The notes under the pieces are model-generated. The model was given only the letters and a program-made list of their open reading frames with translations. It was not told where the DNA came from and did no database searches. Made by a program: the position numbers and the translations under genes. DNA of 12,379 nt from Nitrospira sp. (GTDB taxonomy: Bacteria; Nitrospirota; Nitrospiria; Nitrospirales; Nitrospiraceae), in NCBI GenBank assembly GCA_015904055.1, contig JABMDE010000225.1, positions 1 through 12,379 of the forward strand, read 5' to 3'. Every line of letters starts with the position of its first letter. Position 1 is the first letter of the stretch. Positions 1 through 6,224 of this stretch are shown piece after piece.

Positions 1-2370
1 AAGGCTCAGGAGCCGTTCGTGTCGCGGGCGAGGTGGACGTTGCATCACGTCGCCTTGAGGCGGCTCGGTACCGAGCCCGATGGCCGGGATCATGTCGGTG
101 CCGAGATCGACCGCCAGCACTTGCGGGATCGTGAGAGCCAAGGGGAGTCCTAACAGGCCATAGGCCAGATAGGGCACGACTTCCGGCACGTTGCTCACGA
201 GCACGTAGGTGGAGAACTTCCGAATGTTCTCATACACCGTGCGGCCCTCCTCGATCGCATTCACGATCGTCGCGAAGTTATCGTCGAGCAGAATGATGTC
301 GGCAATTTCCTTGGCGACATCCGTTCCGGCGATGCCCATCGCTACACCGATGTCCGCCTGCTTCAGCGCTGGCGCATCGTTCACCCCGTCGCCGGTCACG
401 GCGACGACCTCACCCATTTGTTTGAGCGTGGAGACCACCCGCATCTTGTGGCGCGGAGCCATGCGGGAAAAGACCGGGTCCGGCTCACCCTGATGAGACG
501 GTGTCAGGAGTTGCCGCAGGCGCTCATCGCTCATCTGGTCCAGCTGCGATCCCTCGATCACTGGGGTGAATTCAGCCGGTTGCAGTGCGACCTGAGCCGG
601 CACGAGGCCGATCTTTCGCGCAATCGCCAGCGCTGTGAGCGGATGATCACCGGTGATCATGACGACGCGCACAGCGGCTTGCCGGCATTTGGCAATTGCC
701 TCAGGCACTTCCTGGTGAGGTGGGTCCATCATGGCTACAAGTCCGAGGAACGTCAGGTCCGCTTCAACCGTCTCTACTTCGATGTGTTCGGGTTCGTGGG
801 CTATGTCACGCATAGCCACGGCAAGCACACGGTAGGCCTGCTCGGCAAACGACCGGCTTTGACTCAAGACCTGTGCGCGCACTTCGGGAGTCATCGGCAC
901 GGTGATTCCATGGCTGAGGGTACTGGTACAGAGGGCCACGACCGATTCGGGAGCGCCTTTGGTGAATGTGACCAGCCGTCCTTCCACCCAGTGCAGAGTG
1001 CTCATCCGTTTCCGATCGGCGTCGAAGGCGAGTTCTCCCATGCGGCGCAAGGGTGGACGATGGGCGAGGCCGTGCTCGATGGCGAACTCAAGAATCGCCA
1101 CCTCGGTCGGATCGCCGGTCACGGCGAAACGACCGTCGGAATGCCTGACACGCTTTGCATTGTGGCAATGGAGCAGCGCGTCGAAGAAGGATCGCCACGG
1201 CTCGGTCTCCACCGTGCTGACCAAACGGCCTCCGGCGAAGAAACAGCTCTCTCGTGACTCGATCACAAGCCCATCGGCATAGAAACGATCCACCTTCATG
1301 CGATTTTCTGTCAGGGTTCCGGTCTTGTCCGTGCAGATCACCGTCGTGCAGCCGAGGGTTTCGACCGACGGCAGGTGCTTGACCAATGCCCGGCGTGTCG
1401 CCATGCGCTGGCTGCTCATGGCGAGGGCCAGGGTGACCGTCGGGAGGAGTCCTTCGGGCACGTTGGCCACAATGATGCCGATTCCGAAAATCGCGCTGAT
1501 CCAAAAGCCGAGCCCCGCCCCTAATCCGATCAAGAAGAATGCGGTTCCCATCGTCAGGGAAATGGCGGCGACGATGCGGGTGACCTTGATGATTTCCTTC
1601 TGCAGGGTGCTGGGGCCGGTTTCGATCGTCGAGGTGAGATCGGCGATTTTTCCGAACTCCGAGGCCATGCCAGTGGCGAAGACCAGGGCGCGGCCATGAC
1701 CGGAGAGGATGGTCGTGCCGGCGAAGACGAGATTCGGGAGATCCAGCCAGTGTCCATCCTCCACGGATTCGGCGGTCCTCCGCTTCGGTTTCGATTCGCC
1801 GGTCAAGGCGGCGTTGTCCACTCTCATTCCCGCGGCTTCGATGAGGCGCGCATCGGCCGGTACCCGTTCTCCTTCTTCCAAGATGAGCACATCGCCGGGC
1901 ACAATCTCGCTCCGATCAGTTTCGACGGATTGTCCGCCTCTCGTGACCCAGGCTTTGTCCGGTAATAGTCGGTGGAGAGCCTGGACGGCTCGTTCTGCTT
2001 TGTATTCCTGGAAGAAGGCAAACCCGGTGTTGATGATGATGACGCCAAGAATGGCCCAGCCTAGGGTCGCCATGCCCTCACCCGGCTTCATGTAGTCGGC
2101 AGCAAAGGAGAGACCAGCAGCGATCCATAGGAGAATGGCGAGGAAATGGGTGAACTGGCGGAGGAGTCCACTAAGGATCGAGTAGTGATCCGGCCCGGTG
2201 AGAATGTTTGGTCCGTACTGAGCCAGCCGCCGTTGTGCGTCGTCGGGCGAGAGGCCACTGCTCCCGGACTCCAGCCGTTTCAGTGCCTCCTCGATCGAAA
2301 GCCGGTTGATGTCGTGATACCGGAGGTCAGGCACGCGCGTCTCGTACGATAAGGATCGAGCACGGAGCAT
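1..2370 (-). CDS. P2C-like cation-translocating P-type ATPase (Na+/K+- or H+/K+-pump type), C-terminus beyond window
   Basis: This is an ATP-driven inner-membrane cation pump. One open frame runs from the ATG at 2370 to the window edge with no stop (790 codons visible). Numbered from that ATG, motifs appear in order: TGES (190-193, actuator domain), PEGLL in M4 (E306), phosphorylation motif DKTGT (D348), KGAPE in the nucleotide domain (K471), and hinge GDGVNDAP (660-667). M5 reads SNVPE (726-730) and M6 reads DLGTDM (D755, D759). The M4, M5 and M6 residues match the ion-binding residues of Na+/K+-ATPase rather than those of SERCA or plasma-membrane H+-ATPase. An N-terminal cation-ATPase segment precedes M1. 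The ATG lies 44 bp inside the upstream usp gene and has no clear Shine-Dalgarno. An in-frame GTG at 2334 (8-bp overlap, weak GAG upstream) is an alternative that fits the usual family N-terminus. Co-transcription with usp is likely. The transported ion is not known. Confidence 0.93.
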   Translation of the reverse strand, partial: MLRARSLSYETRVPDLRYHDINRLSIEEALKRLESGSSGLSPDDAQRRLAQYGPNILTGPDHYSILSGLLRQFTHFLAILLWIAAGLSFAADYMKPGEGMATLGWAILGVIIINTGFAFFQEYKAERAVQALHRLLPDKAWVTRGGQSVETDRSEIVPGDVLILEEGERVPADARLIEAAGMRVDNAALTGESKPKRRTAESVEDGHWLDLPNLVFAGTTILSGHGRALVFATGMASEFGKIADLTSTIETGPSTLQKEIIKVTRIVAAISLTMGTAFFLIGLGAGLGFWISAIFGIGIIVANVPEGLLPTVTLALAMSSQRMATRRALVKHLPSVETLGCTTVICTDKTGTLTENRMKVDRFYADGLVIESRESCFFAGGRLVSTVETEPWRSFFDALLHCHNAKRVRHSDGRFAVTGDPTEVAILEFAIEHGLAHRPPLRRMGELAFDADRKRMSTLHWVEGRLVTFTKGAPESVVALCTSTLSHGITVPMTPEVRAQVLSQSRSFAEQAYRVLAVAMRDIAHEPEHIEVETVEADLTFLGLVAMMDPPHQEVPEAIAKCRQAAVRVVMITGDHPLTALAIARKIGLVPAQVALQPAEFTPVIEGSQLDQMSDERLRQLLTPSHQGEPDPVFSRMAPRHKMRVVSTLKQMGEVVAVTGDGVNDAPALKQADIGVAMGIAGTDVAKEIADIILLDDNFATIVNAIEEGRTVYENIRKFSTYVLVSNVPEVVPYLAYGLLGLPLALTIPQVLAVDLGTDMIPAIGLGTEPPQGDVMQRPPRPRHERLLSL

Positions 2371-3232
2371 GCCGCAACAGACTTTCGGACACGCTGCCGA
2401 GCCGGAGCCCCTCACGCACTGATAGTCCCCGTGAACCGACAACAAGGAGATCGGCGTGGTTGTATGTGGCAATCCGTATGATGGCATCGACCACATGATT
2501 GAATTGCACTTCCGTTGTCACAGTGAAGCCTTCCTTGATGAAATCGTCCCGCATCTTGGCTACGAAATCGGTCGCCCGTTCAAGAATTGGCTTATTCAGT
2601 GCGTTGATTTGCTGCTCGGTAAGATGGCGGGCGGCCAGTTCAGTGATGGGAGTGATCGCAGAGCTGAAAATTATAATGTTTTCGGTTTCCGGAAGGATGC
2701 CGGAGCGGAGGAATTTGGCCGCCCGCTGGGAGTATTTCGACTCGTCTACGGACAAGAGGATTTGTCTGGCGGTCTTGATCGGCCGCTTGACGACGAGGAC
2801 CGAGCAGGCCGCCAGTGAGGCCACCTGTCGCGCAATGCTGCCGAGGAGAAACCCCTTAATGTCGCTTAGGCCTCGCGTACCCAACACGATCAGATCCGAC
2901 CGTTCTTGCGCCGCGCACCGCGCAATGGTGGAAGCAGGAGATCCGCGCAGCAACAGTGTGCGGACCGCCGTGCGCGGCCGCACCGCCGACTGACTCAATG
3001 CCACCTCCGTATGGCTGGCGGCACGGCGCAGGATATCTTCGCCGGATTTCTCCAGCGCTGCCTTCGCGCCCCGATAGGTTGCCACATGGGGTGCGCCGAC
3101 AGACTTCAAATGCCGCGTGTCCGCCACATGCAGCAAGGTGACAGAGGAGAGGGCGTTTCGCCCGAGAGCGCCCACCGCTTCGATGGCCCATTGCGAGAAT
3201 TCCGACCCGTCCACAGCACAAAGGATTTTCAT
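2327..3232 (-). CDS. Tandem universal stress protein (two UspA domains)
   Basis: This is a 301-residue cytoplasmic stress protein with two UspA domains, roughly residues 1-145 and 150-301. Each domain ends in the ATP-binding signature G-2x-G-9x-G-S: GTRG followed nine residues later by GS in the first, GSRG likewise in the second. Each domain starts with a beta strand carrying an acidic loop (AVDGS and SVDES). Family knowledge: tandem Usps of this kind bind ATP and act in stress survival and energy sensing; the exact target is unknown. The frame is open further upstream to 3424. I chose the ATG at 3232 because the Usp fold begins there (MKILCAVDGSE) and an AGAGGA Shine-Dalgarno lies about 10 nt before it. 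The stop overlaps the start of the ATPase gene, so the two probably form an operon. A perfect inverted repeat lies 53-72 bp upstream of the start. Confidence 0.93.
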   Translation of the reverse strand: MKILCAVDGSEFSQWAIEAVGALGRNALSSVTLLHVADTRHLKSVGAPHVATYRGAKAALEKSGEDILRRAASHTEVALSQSAVRPRTAVRTLLLRGSPASTIARCAAQERSDLIVLGTRGLSDIKGFLLGSIARQVASLAACSVLVVKRPIKTARQILLSVDESKYSQRAAKFLRSGILPETENIIIFSSAITPITELAARHLTEQQINALNKPILERATDFVAKMRDDFIKEGFTVTTEVQFNHVVDAIIRIATYNHADLLVVGSRGLSVREGLRLGSVSESLLRHAPCSILIVRDARA

Positions 3233-3284
3233 GGCTACTTCTTCCTCTTCTCGTAGACTGCCCATTCGTTCCCGAGCGTTCAGG

Positions 3285-3304
3285 TATCCAATCTGCATTG
3301 GATA
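3285..3304. repeat. Perfect 8-bp inverted repeat (candidate operator or 5'-UTR hairpin)
   Basis: Arms TATCCAAT (3285-3292) and ATTGGATA (3297-3304) are separated by CTGC. Beyond them CAGG (3281-3284) and CCTG (3307-3310) also pair if two bases (TG) are bulged, giving 12-bp imperfect arms. There is no T-run after it, so it is not a typical intrinsic terminator. Its place upstream of the usp start suggests a regulator-binding site or a leader hairpin; this is inference. Confidence 0.6.
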
Positions 3305-3479
3305 TGCCTGTAGTGAAAGGTCCAAAGAGGGAAGAATCAGCCTGTTACCAGGGGTTGTAAGATAGCTTGATCGTAAAACCGAAGGGGAGACTGCGGTGTT
3401 TTGCAGCAGAGCGGAAAGTCCCACTGTGGTGAATGGCGTCAGTCGATAAGGCGAGGCCGGATGCTTCGTCGTTCGTATC

Positions 3480-3492
3480 TCGTGAAGCGTAT
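3480..3492 (+). repeat. Short dispersed repeat, copy 1 (upstream of CBS operon)
   Basis: The 13-bp core TCGTGAAGCGTAT recurs exactly at 4478-4490, just after the CBS operon. A 12-bp near-copy sits in inverted orientation at 3535-3546. The core is preceded by CGTATC, which is itself similar to the sequence following the core in copy 2, so the unit may be tandemly built. Function unknown. Confidence 0.55.
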
Positions 3493-3534
3493 ATCGAACA
3501 AAGATAAAGTACCCTTTCCTTCTGTCCTGCGCTT

Positions 3535-3546
3535 TACGCTTCGCGA
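3535..3546 (-). repeat. Inverted variant of the short repeat
   Basis: The minus strand here reads TCGCGAAGCGTA, one mismatch from the first 12 bases of the core at 3480-3492. The two face each other across 43 bp and could pair as a long-loop hairpin in the leader of the CBS operon, 26 bp before the Shine-Dalgarno. This pairing is a prediction only. Confidence 0.4.
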
Positions 3547-3572
3547 GAATTTGTTACGAAATCACAACTGTG

Positions 3573-3578
3573 AGGAGG
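3573..3578 (+). promoter_or_regulatory. Strong Shine-Dalgarno AGGAGG fixing the CBS gene start
   Basis: The perfect AGGAGG is followed after six bases by the ATG at 3585. The earlier in-frame GTG at 3570 overlaps the ribosome-binding site itself, which rules it out as the start. Confidence 0.8.
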
Positions 3579-3584
3579 AGATAC

Positions 3585-4028
3585 ATGCCGACGAAGAAAA
3601 AGGTGCGAGTCGTTAAGAAACAGGATTGTGTTTCGATGACTGTCAAAGACGTGATGGAAACGCAGGTGCAGTCCGTCCATATTCGTACCAAGGGTGACGT
3701 GATCGCATCGTTGATGATCGAAGGGTTTGGTGCGGTCCCGGTCATCAACAAGACGCGAACGCTCATTGGGATCGTGAGTGAGCACGACTTGCTGGGCGCG
3801 ATCGACAATGGACAGAAGCTCGGCGCCCTGACGGCCGAGGAGGTCATGACGGGGAATCCATATTCCGTCCGTCCCGAAACCGATTTGGGAACGTTGGTGC
3901 ACGTGCTGCGCGCGAGCGATCTCGTCCGTGTGCCGGTGGTCGATGCCAAAGACCGCCTGGTCGGTATCATCGCTCGGCGCGACGTGTTGAGAACCTATCT
4001 GTCTGTCGGCTCACCGAATAGAAAGTGA
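3585..4028 (+). CDS. CBS-pair (Bateman) domain protein
   Basis: This is a 147-residue cytoplasmic protein made almost entirely of two CBS motifs (about residues 20-78 and 85-141) after a short basic N-terminus (MPTKKKVRVVKK). Each motif has the usual pattern of a (V/E)xDVM or EEVM start, a VPV core and a GI(V/I)xxxD end (GIVSEHDLL, GIIARRDVL). Stand-alone CBS pairs generally bind adenine nucleotides such as AMP, ATP or NAD and report energy state; the ligand here is not determined. The start is set by the AGGAGG at 3573. The stop at 4028 is 9 bp before the next CBS gene, so the two form an operon and are likely paralogues that could associate with each other. Confidence 0.9.
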   Translation: MPTKKKVRVVKKQDCVSMTVKDVMETQVQSVHIRTKGDVIASLMIEGFGAVPVINKTRTLIGIVSEHDLLGAIDNGQKLGALTAEEVMTGNPYSVRPETDLGTLVHVLRASDLVRVPVVDAKDRLVGIIARRDVLRTYLSVGSPNRK

Positions 4029-4037
4029 GGAAAGGCG

Positions 4038-4472
4038 ATGCGACAAACCGAACTCTTTATGAAAGGCTGTGATCTGAAGATCTTTACCGTCGGACAGTTG
4101 ATGCAGGATGCCATCATGCAATGCACCGCTCGCACCGACGCCGCAACGATCGCGCACCTAATGACCCATCGTAATTTCGGGAGTCTTCCGGTTGTGGAAG
4201 ACGATGGCACGTTGGTCGGGATCGTCACGGAATATGATCTTTTGTAGGCGATGATCGACGGCCGTGATCTTCGGAAGATCCTGGCCACGGAAATCATGTC
4301 GATCCATCCTGTGGCAGTCACTGAAGACCAGACACTTGCCCAAGTAGCGGATCTGCTCCGGGACCGCTATGTCACCCGTGTTCCTGTTGTGCGCAACAAG
4401 AAGCTGGTGGGAGTCCTTGCCCGCTGCGACCTGCTGTTCGGCTATATGAAAGCCTGGCAGTACTGGTTGTAA
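4038..4472 (+). pseudogene. Second CBS-pair protein gene interrupted by an in-frame TAG
   Basis: Read through, this frame gives a 144-residue CBS pair homologous in layout to the upstream gene. The first motif ends in GIVTEYDLL, and a TAG at 4245-4247 follows in frame. The second motif continues from GCG-ATG (AMIDGRDLRKIL) to the TAA at 4472. The aligned paralogue has sense codons here (DLLGAI), so a single C-to-T change of CAG (Gln) would explain the stop; that ancestral codon is inferred. The first half (4038-4247, 69 residues) has a good start with GAGG seven bases upstream. The second half could restart at the ATG at 4251 (73 residues), but its only Shine-Dalgarno-like AGG is too close. 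Each half holds one CBS motif, so two half proteins or stop readthrough remain possible. Confidence 0.8.
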
Positions 4473-4477
4473 GTACT

Positions 4478-4490
4478 TCGTGAAGCGTAT
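4478..4490 (+). repeat. Short dispersed repeat, copy 2 (downstream of CBS operon)
   Basis: An exact second copy of TCGTGAAGCGTAT, six bases after the second CBS gene, in the same orientation as the copy upstream of the operon. Together they bracket the CBS pair about 1 kb apart. No inverted termini or transposase are seen between them. Confidence 0.55.
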
Positions 4491-4548
4491 CTCGTTGGGA
4501 TAGAGCATATAGCTGATGGCGTAGAGTACGTGATTGGATCAGGTTATT

Positions 4549-5403
4549 ATGGGAGTGCTTCGATTTGCGCTCCGGTCTCGCGCCATACACTCTTTCTTCG
4601 GACGAGTGATGAGATGTGAGTGGTGGACCGGAGTGGTCTTCCTTGCGGTAGGAGTGCTCCTTCCCATCGCCTCTCACGCGGAATCGCTACGCAAGCAGCA
4701 TGGCCCATGTGCCGTCGTCCATCCGAGCGATGCGGCGGTGAAGTGGGACTGCCGGAAGCTGCGTCCGAAGGAATCCCTGGAAACATTGTTCGGTGAATAT
4801 TGGATTGATGTGGCGCGGCTCAATCGAATTGACCGGCGCCATGCACACGCCGGTGTGTCCATCAAAGTCCCGAGACGGATTGATGATTTGGCGGAGTTCC
4901 AGCCGATGCCCGTATTCTATTCGCCGGCTGAATTGGAGAAGCAACTCATTCTGGTCGACTTGTCGGAGCAGTTTCTCGGCGCCTATGAATACGGCGCGCT
5001 CAGATTTTCCATGCCGATTGCCTCTGGGAATGGGTTGGGCTTCACACCGGCCGGTGAGTTTCGACTGACGGCCGCCCATCGCCACCATCGATCCAGCCTA
5101 TTTACGGTCGAAGGAACCGATCGTCCGTATCCCATGAACTACGCACTGCGGTTCCATATCGATAGAGAAGGGGTGTCGTACTGGATTCACGGGCGCGACC
5201 TGCCGGGCCATCCCGCTTCGCACGGCTGCATCGGTCTCTATGATGAACCGATGCAAAAAGAACAGTACGGTTTTCCTAAAGACCCGGAACTGAACGACGC
5301 GAAGCGGCTGTTCGAGTGGGTTTTAGGCGGCTATGTGGAGGATGATAGGTTGATCCCGCTCTCACACGGCCTGAGAGTCCACATCATCGGCCAGGCGCCA
5401 TGA
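4549..5403 (+). CDS. Exported L,D-transpeptidase (YkuD domain) with degenerate LysM region
   Basis: This is a predicted periplasmic peptidoglycan-modifying enzyme that would form 3-3 cross-links or attach proteins to the wall. From the ATG at 4549 (284 residues), a basic N-region and a hydrophobic stretch (GVVFLAVGVLLPIA) end in a likely signal-peptidase site after SHA (residue 44). Residues about 60-110 resemble a weak LysM fold (LRPKESLETLFGEYW...IKVP). The YkuD domain follows, with H214 in IHGRD and the catalytic SHGC cysteine C227. Start choice: AGG lies five bases before 4549. A later ATG at 4609 gives a more typical short signal peptide, and a TTG at 4534 is also open. It lies 76 bp after the CBS operon on the same strand, so it may be co-transcribed. 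Confidence 0.9.
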   Translation: MGVLRFALRSRAIHSFFGRVMRCEWWTGVVFLAVGVLLPIASHAESLRKQHGPCAVVHPSDAAVKWDCRKLRPKESLETLFGEYWIDVARLNRIDRRHAHAGVSIKVPRRIDDLAEFQPMPVFYSPAELEKQLILVDLSEQFLGAYEYGALRFSMPIASGNGLGFTPAGEFRLTAAHRHHRSSLFTVEGTDRPYPMNYALRFHIDREGVSYWIHGRDLPGHPASHGCIGLYDEPMQKEQYGFPKDPELNDAKRLFEWVLGGYVEDDRLIPLSHGLRVHIIGQAP

Positions 5404-5463
5404 CGCCCAACCTGGGATTTGAAATTGTGGCCGAATGATGGAGCGACGCACAGAGTGCGAATT

Positions 5464-5790
5464 CTAAATGATGATTTCGCAGGGTTGAAGAAAGACCTTC
5501 AACGGGATTTCATGGTTGAGATGCCCTTGAACATGCTTCGCACGCATGGCTTTTAGAGCTGCAAGAATCTCTGGCAGAAAAATAGACTCGTAATCGAGCG
5601 CCACCATAAACAGCGTGTTGCTGGTGTTGCTATTGTGGCCGGTTGACGTGTCCGAACCAGACACGGTTCCGGTCACACCGGAGCCGCCCACACCTGAAAT
5701 GACTGTATAGCCGTTGAGACCTCGTTCCTTAAATATTGTAATGATCTCTTCTTCAAACCTCTTCCCACAGACAATATGAAGCATCTTCAT
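5464..5790 (-). CDS. Small PII/CutA-like (ferredoxin-fold) signalling protein
   Basis: This 108-residue protein has a predicted beta-alpha-beta-beta-alpha-beta order: MLHIVCG strand, helix at 11-24, strand YTVISGV, a long Gly/Ser/Thr-rich loop at about 33-58 with GVGGSG and GHNSNTSN, strand TLFMVALDY, helix at 71-86, and a final strand pair. This matches the PII superfamily layout, with the loop in the T-loop position. The classical uridylylated Tyr motif of GlnB is absent, so it belongs among divergent PII-like proteins, if the assignment holds. Such proteins are usually trimers that bind nucleotides and control a transporter or enzyme; the partner is not evident here. I chose the ATG at 5790 for its AGAGGA site seven bases upstream; the frame is open to 5820. 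It converges on the transpeptidase gene. Confidence 0.7.
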   Translation of the reverse strand: MKMLHIVCGKRFEEEIITIFKERGLNGYTVISGVGGSGVTGTVSGSDTSTGHNSNTSNTLFMVALDYESIFLPEILAALKAMRAKHVQGHLNHEIPLKVFLQPCEIII

Positions 5791-6224
5791 AATCGTCCTC
5801 TTCGGTGTGGTCAGGAACAATCCTTTGCTCAGGGTACCACAAGAGAGTCGACCGATATAGGAGGATAAATCGAAGGTCGCGATGGCCCTGCATCAAGTGG
5901 GTTTTCCAGCTCATCTGTCCAATTATGAACGAGTCGCTCCAACTGCTGTTCGTCTGAGTAGCCGTCTCGGAGACAATCCGTCACCGATGTTGTTGGACGG
6001 TGAGAGGTGAGGACAATGTAGCCCCTCAGAGGAGAGGCGGGGCAAGCCCAGTGGCGTGCTGTGCCCGTTTAGTTTTTCTTCCCTCTCCTTCATTCCGTAA
6101 CTGTCTGTGCCATTTCTTCGAGTCGCATCGCTTGCCTCTCGGTAAAATGGAGTATACAACCATGCCGAAGAAGATCATGAATCAATCGGAAGACGGCTGG
6201 GCCGACAGGTAAGAACAGGCAAGG
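5791..6224. other. Intergenic region between PII-like gene and phosphofructokinase
   Basis: This 434-bp spacer lies between divergent genes. Short frames cross it on both strands, but none has a Shine-Dalgarno and protein-like composition. A 20-codon frame at 6150-6212 ends 12 bp before the phosphofructokinase ATG, with no supporting start signal. TAAAAT (6143-6148) and TATACA (6153-6158) are AT-rich -10-like boxes for the plus-strand operon but lack a well-spaced -35. The PII-like gene's promoter must also lie here. Confidence 0.6.

Larger units (their letters stand above)
3233..3584. other. Divergent intergenic region between usp and CBS operons
   Basis: This 352-bp spacer separates two operons that diverge from it. 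Frames across it on both strands have no convincing start signal or protein-like composition, so I see no gene. It holds a 20-bp inverted repeat near the usp side, a short repeat core at 3480-3492 and an inverted variant of that core at 3535-3546, close to the CBS gene. Promoters for both operons must lie here, but I could not assign a convincing -35/-10 pair. Confidence 0.7.

Noticed and set aside
418..1257. Long plus-strand frame (279 codons) across the left part of the window
   Set aside because: It is antisense to the P-type ATPase, whose motifs fix the minus strand as coding; composition is His/Arg-rich as in shadow frames.
3340..3380. FNR/CRP-like box around the TTGAT in the usp-CBS spacer
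   Set aside because: The matching ATCAA half-site at the right distance is missing; the other intergenic TTGAT sites also lack a partner.
3439..3450. 12-mer CAGTCGATAAGG shared with 8419-8430
   Set aside because: Two short matches without flanking similarity or symmetry; chance is a sufficient explanation.
5923..6159. 78-codon minus-strand frame in the 434-bp spacer
   Set aside because: No Shine-Dalgarno, low-complexity Arg/Ser/Leu composition and no recognisable motif.
6150..6212. Possible 20-codon leader peptide just before the phosphofructokinase gene
   Set aside because: No Shine-Dalgarno for either ATG (6150 or 6162), no regulatory codon run and no hairpin-terminator pair after it.
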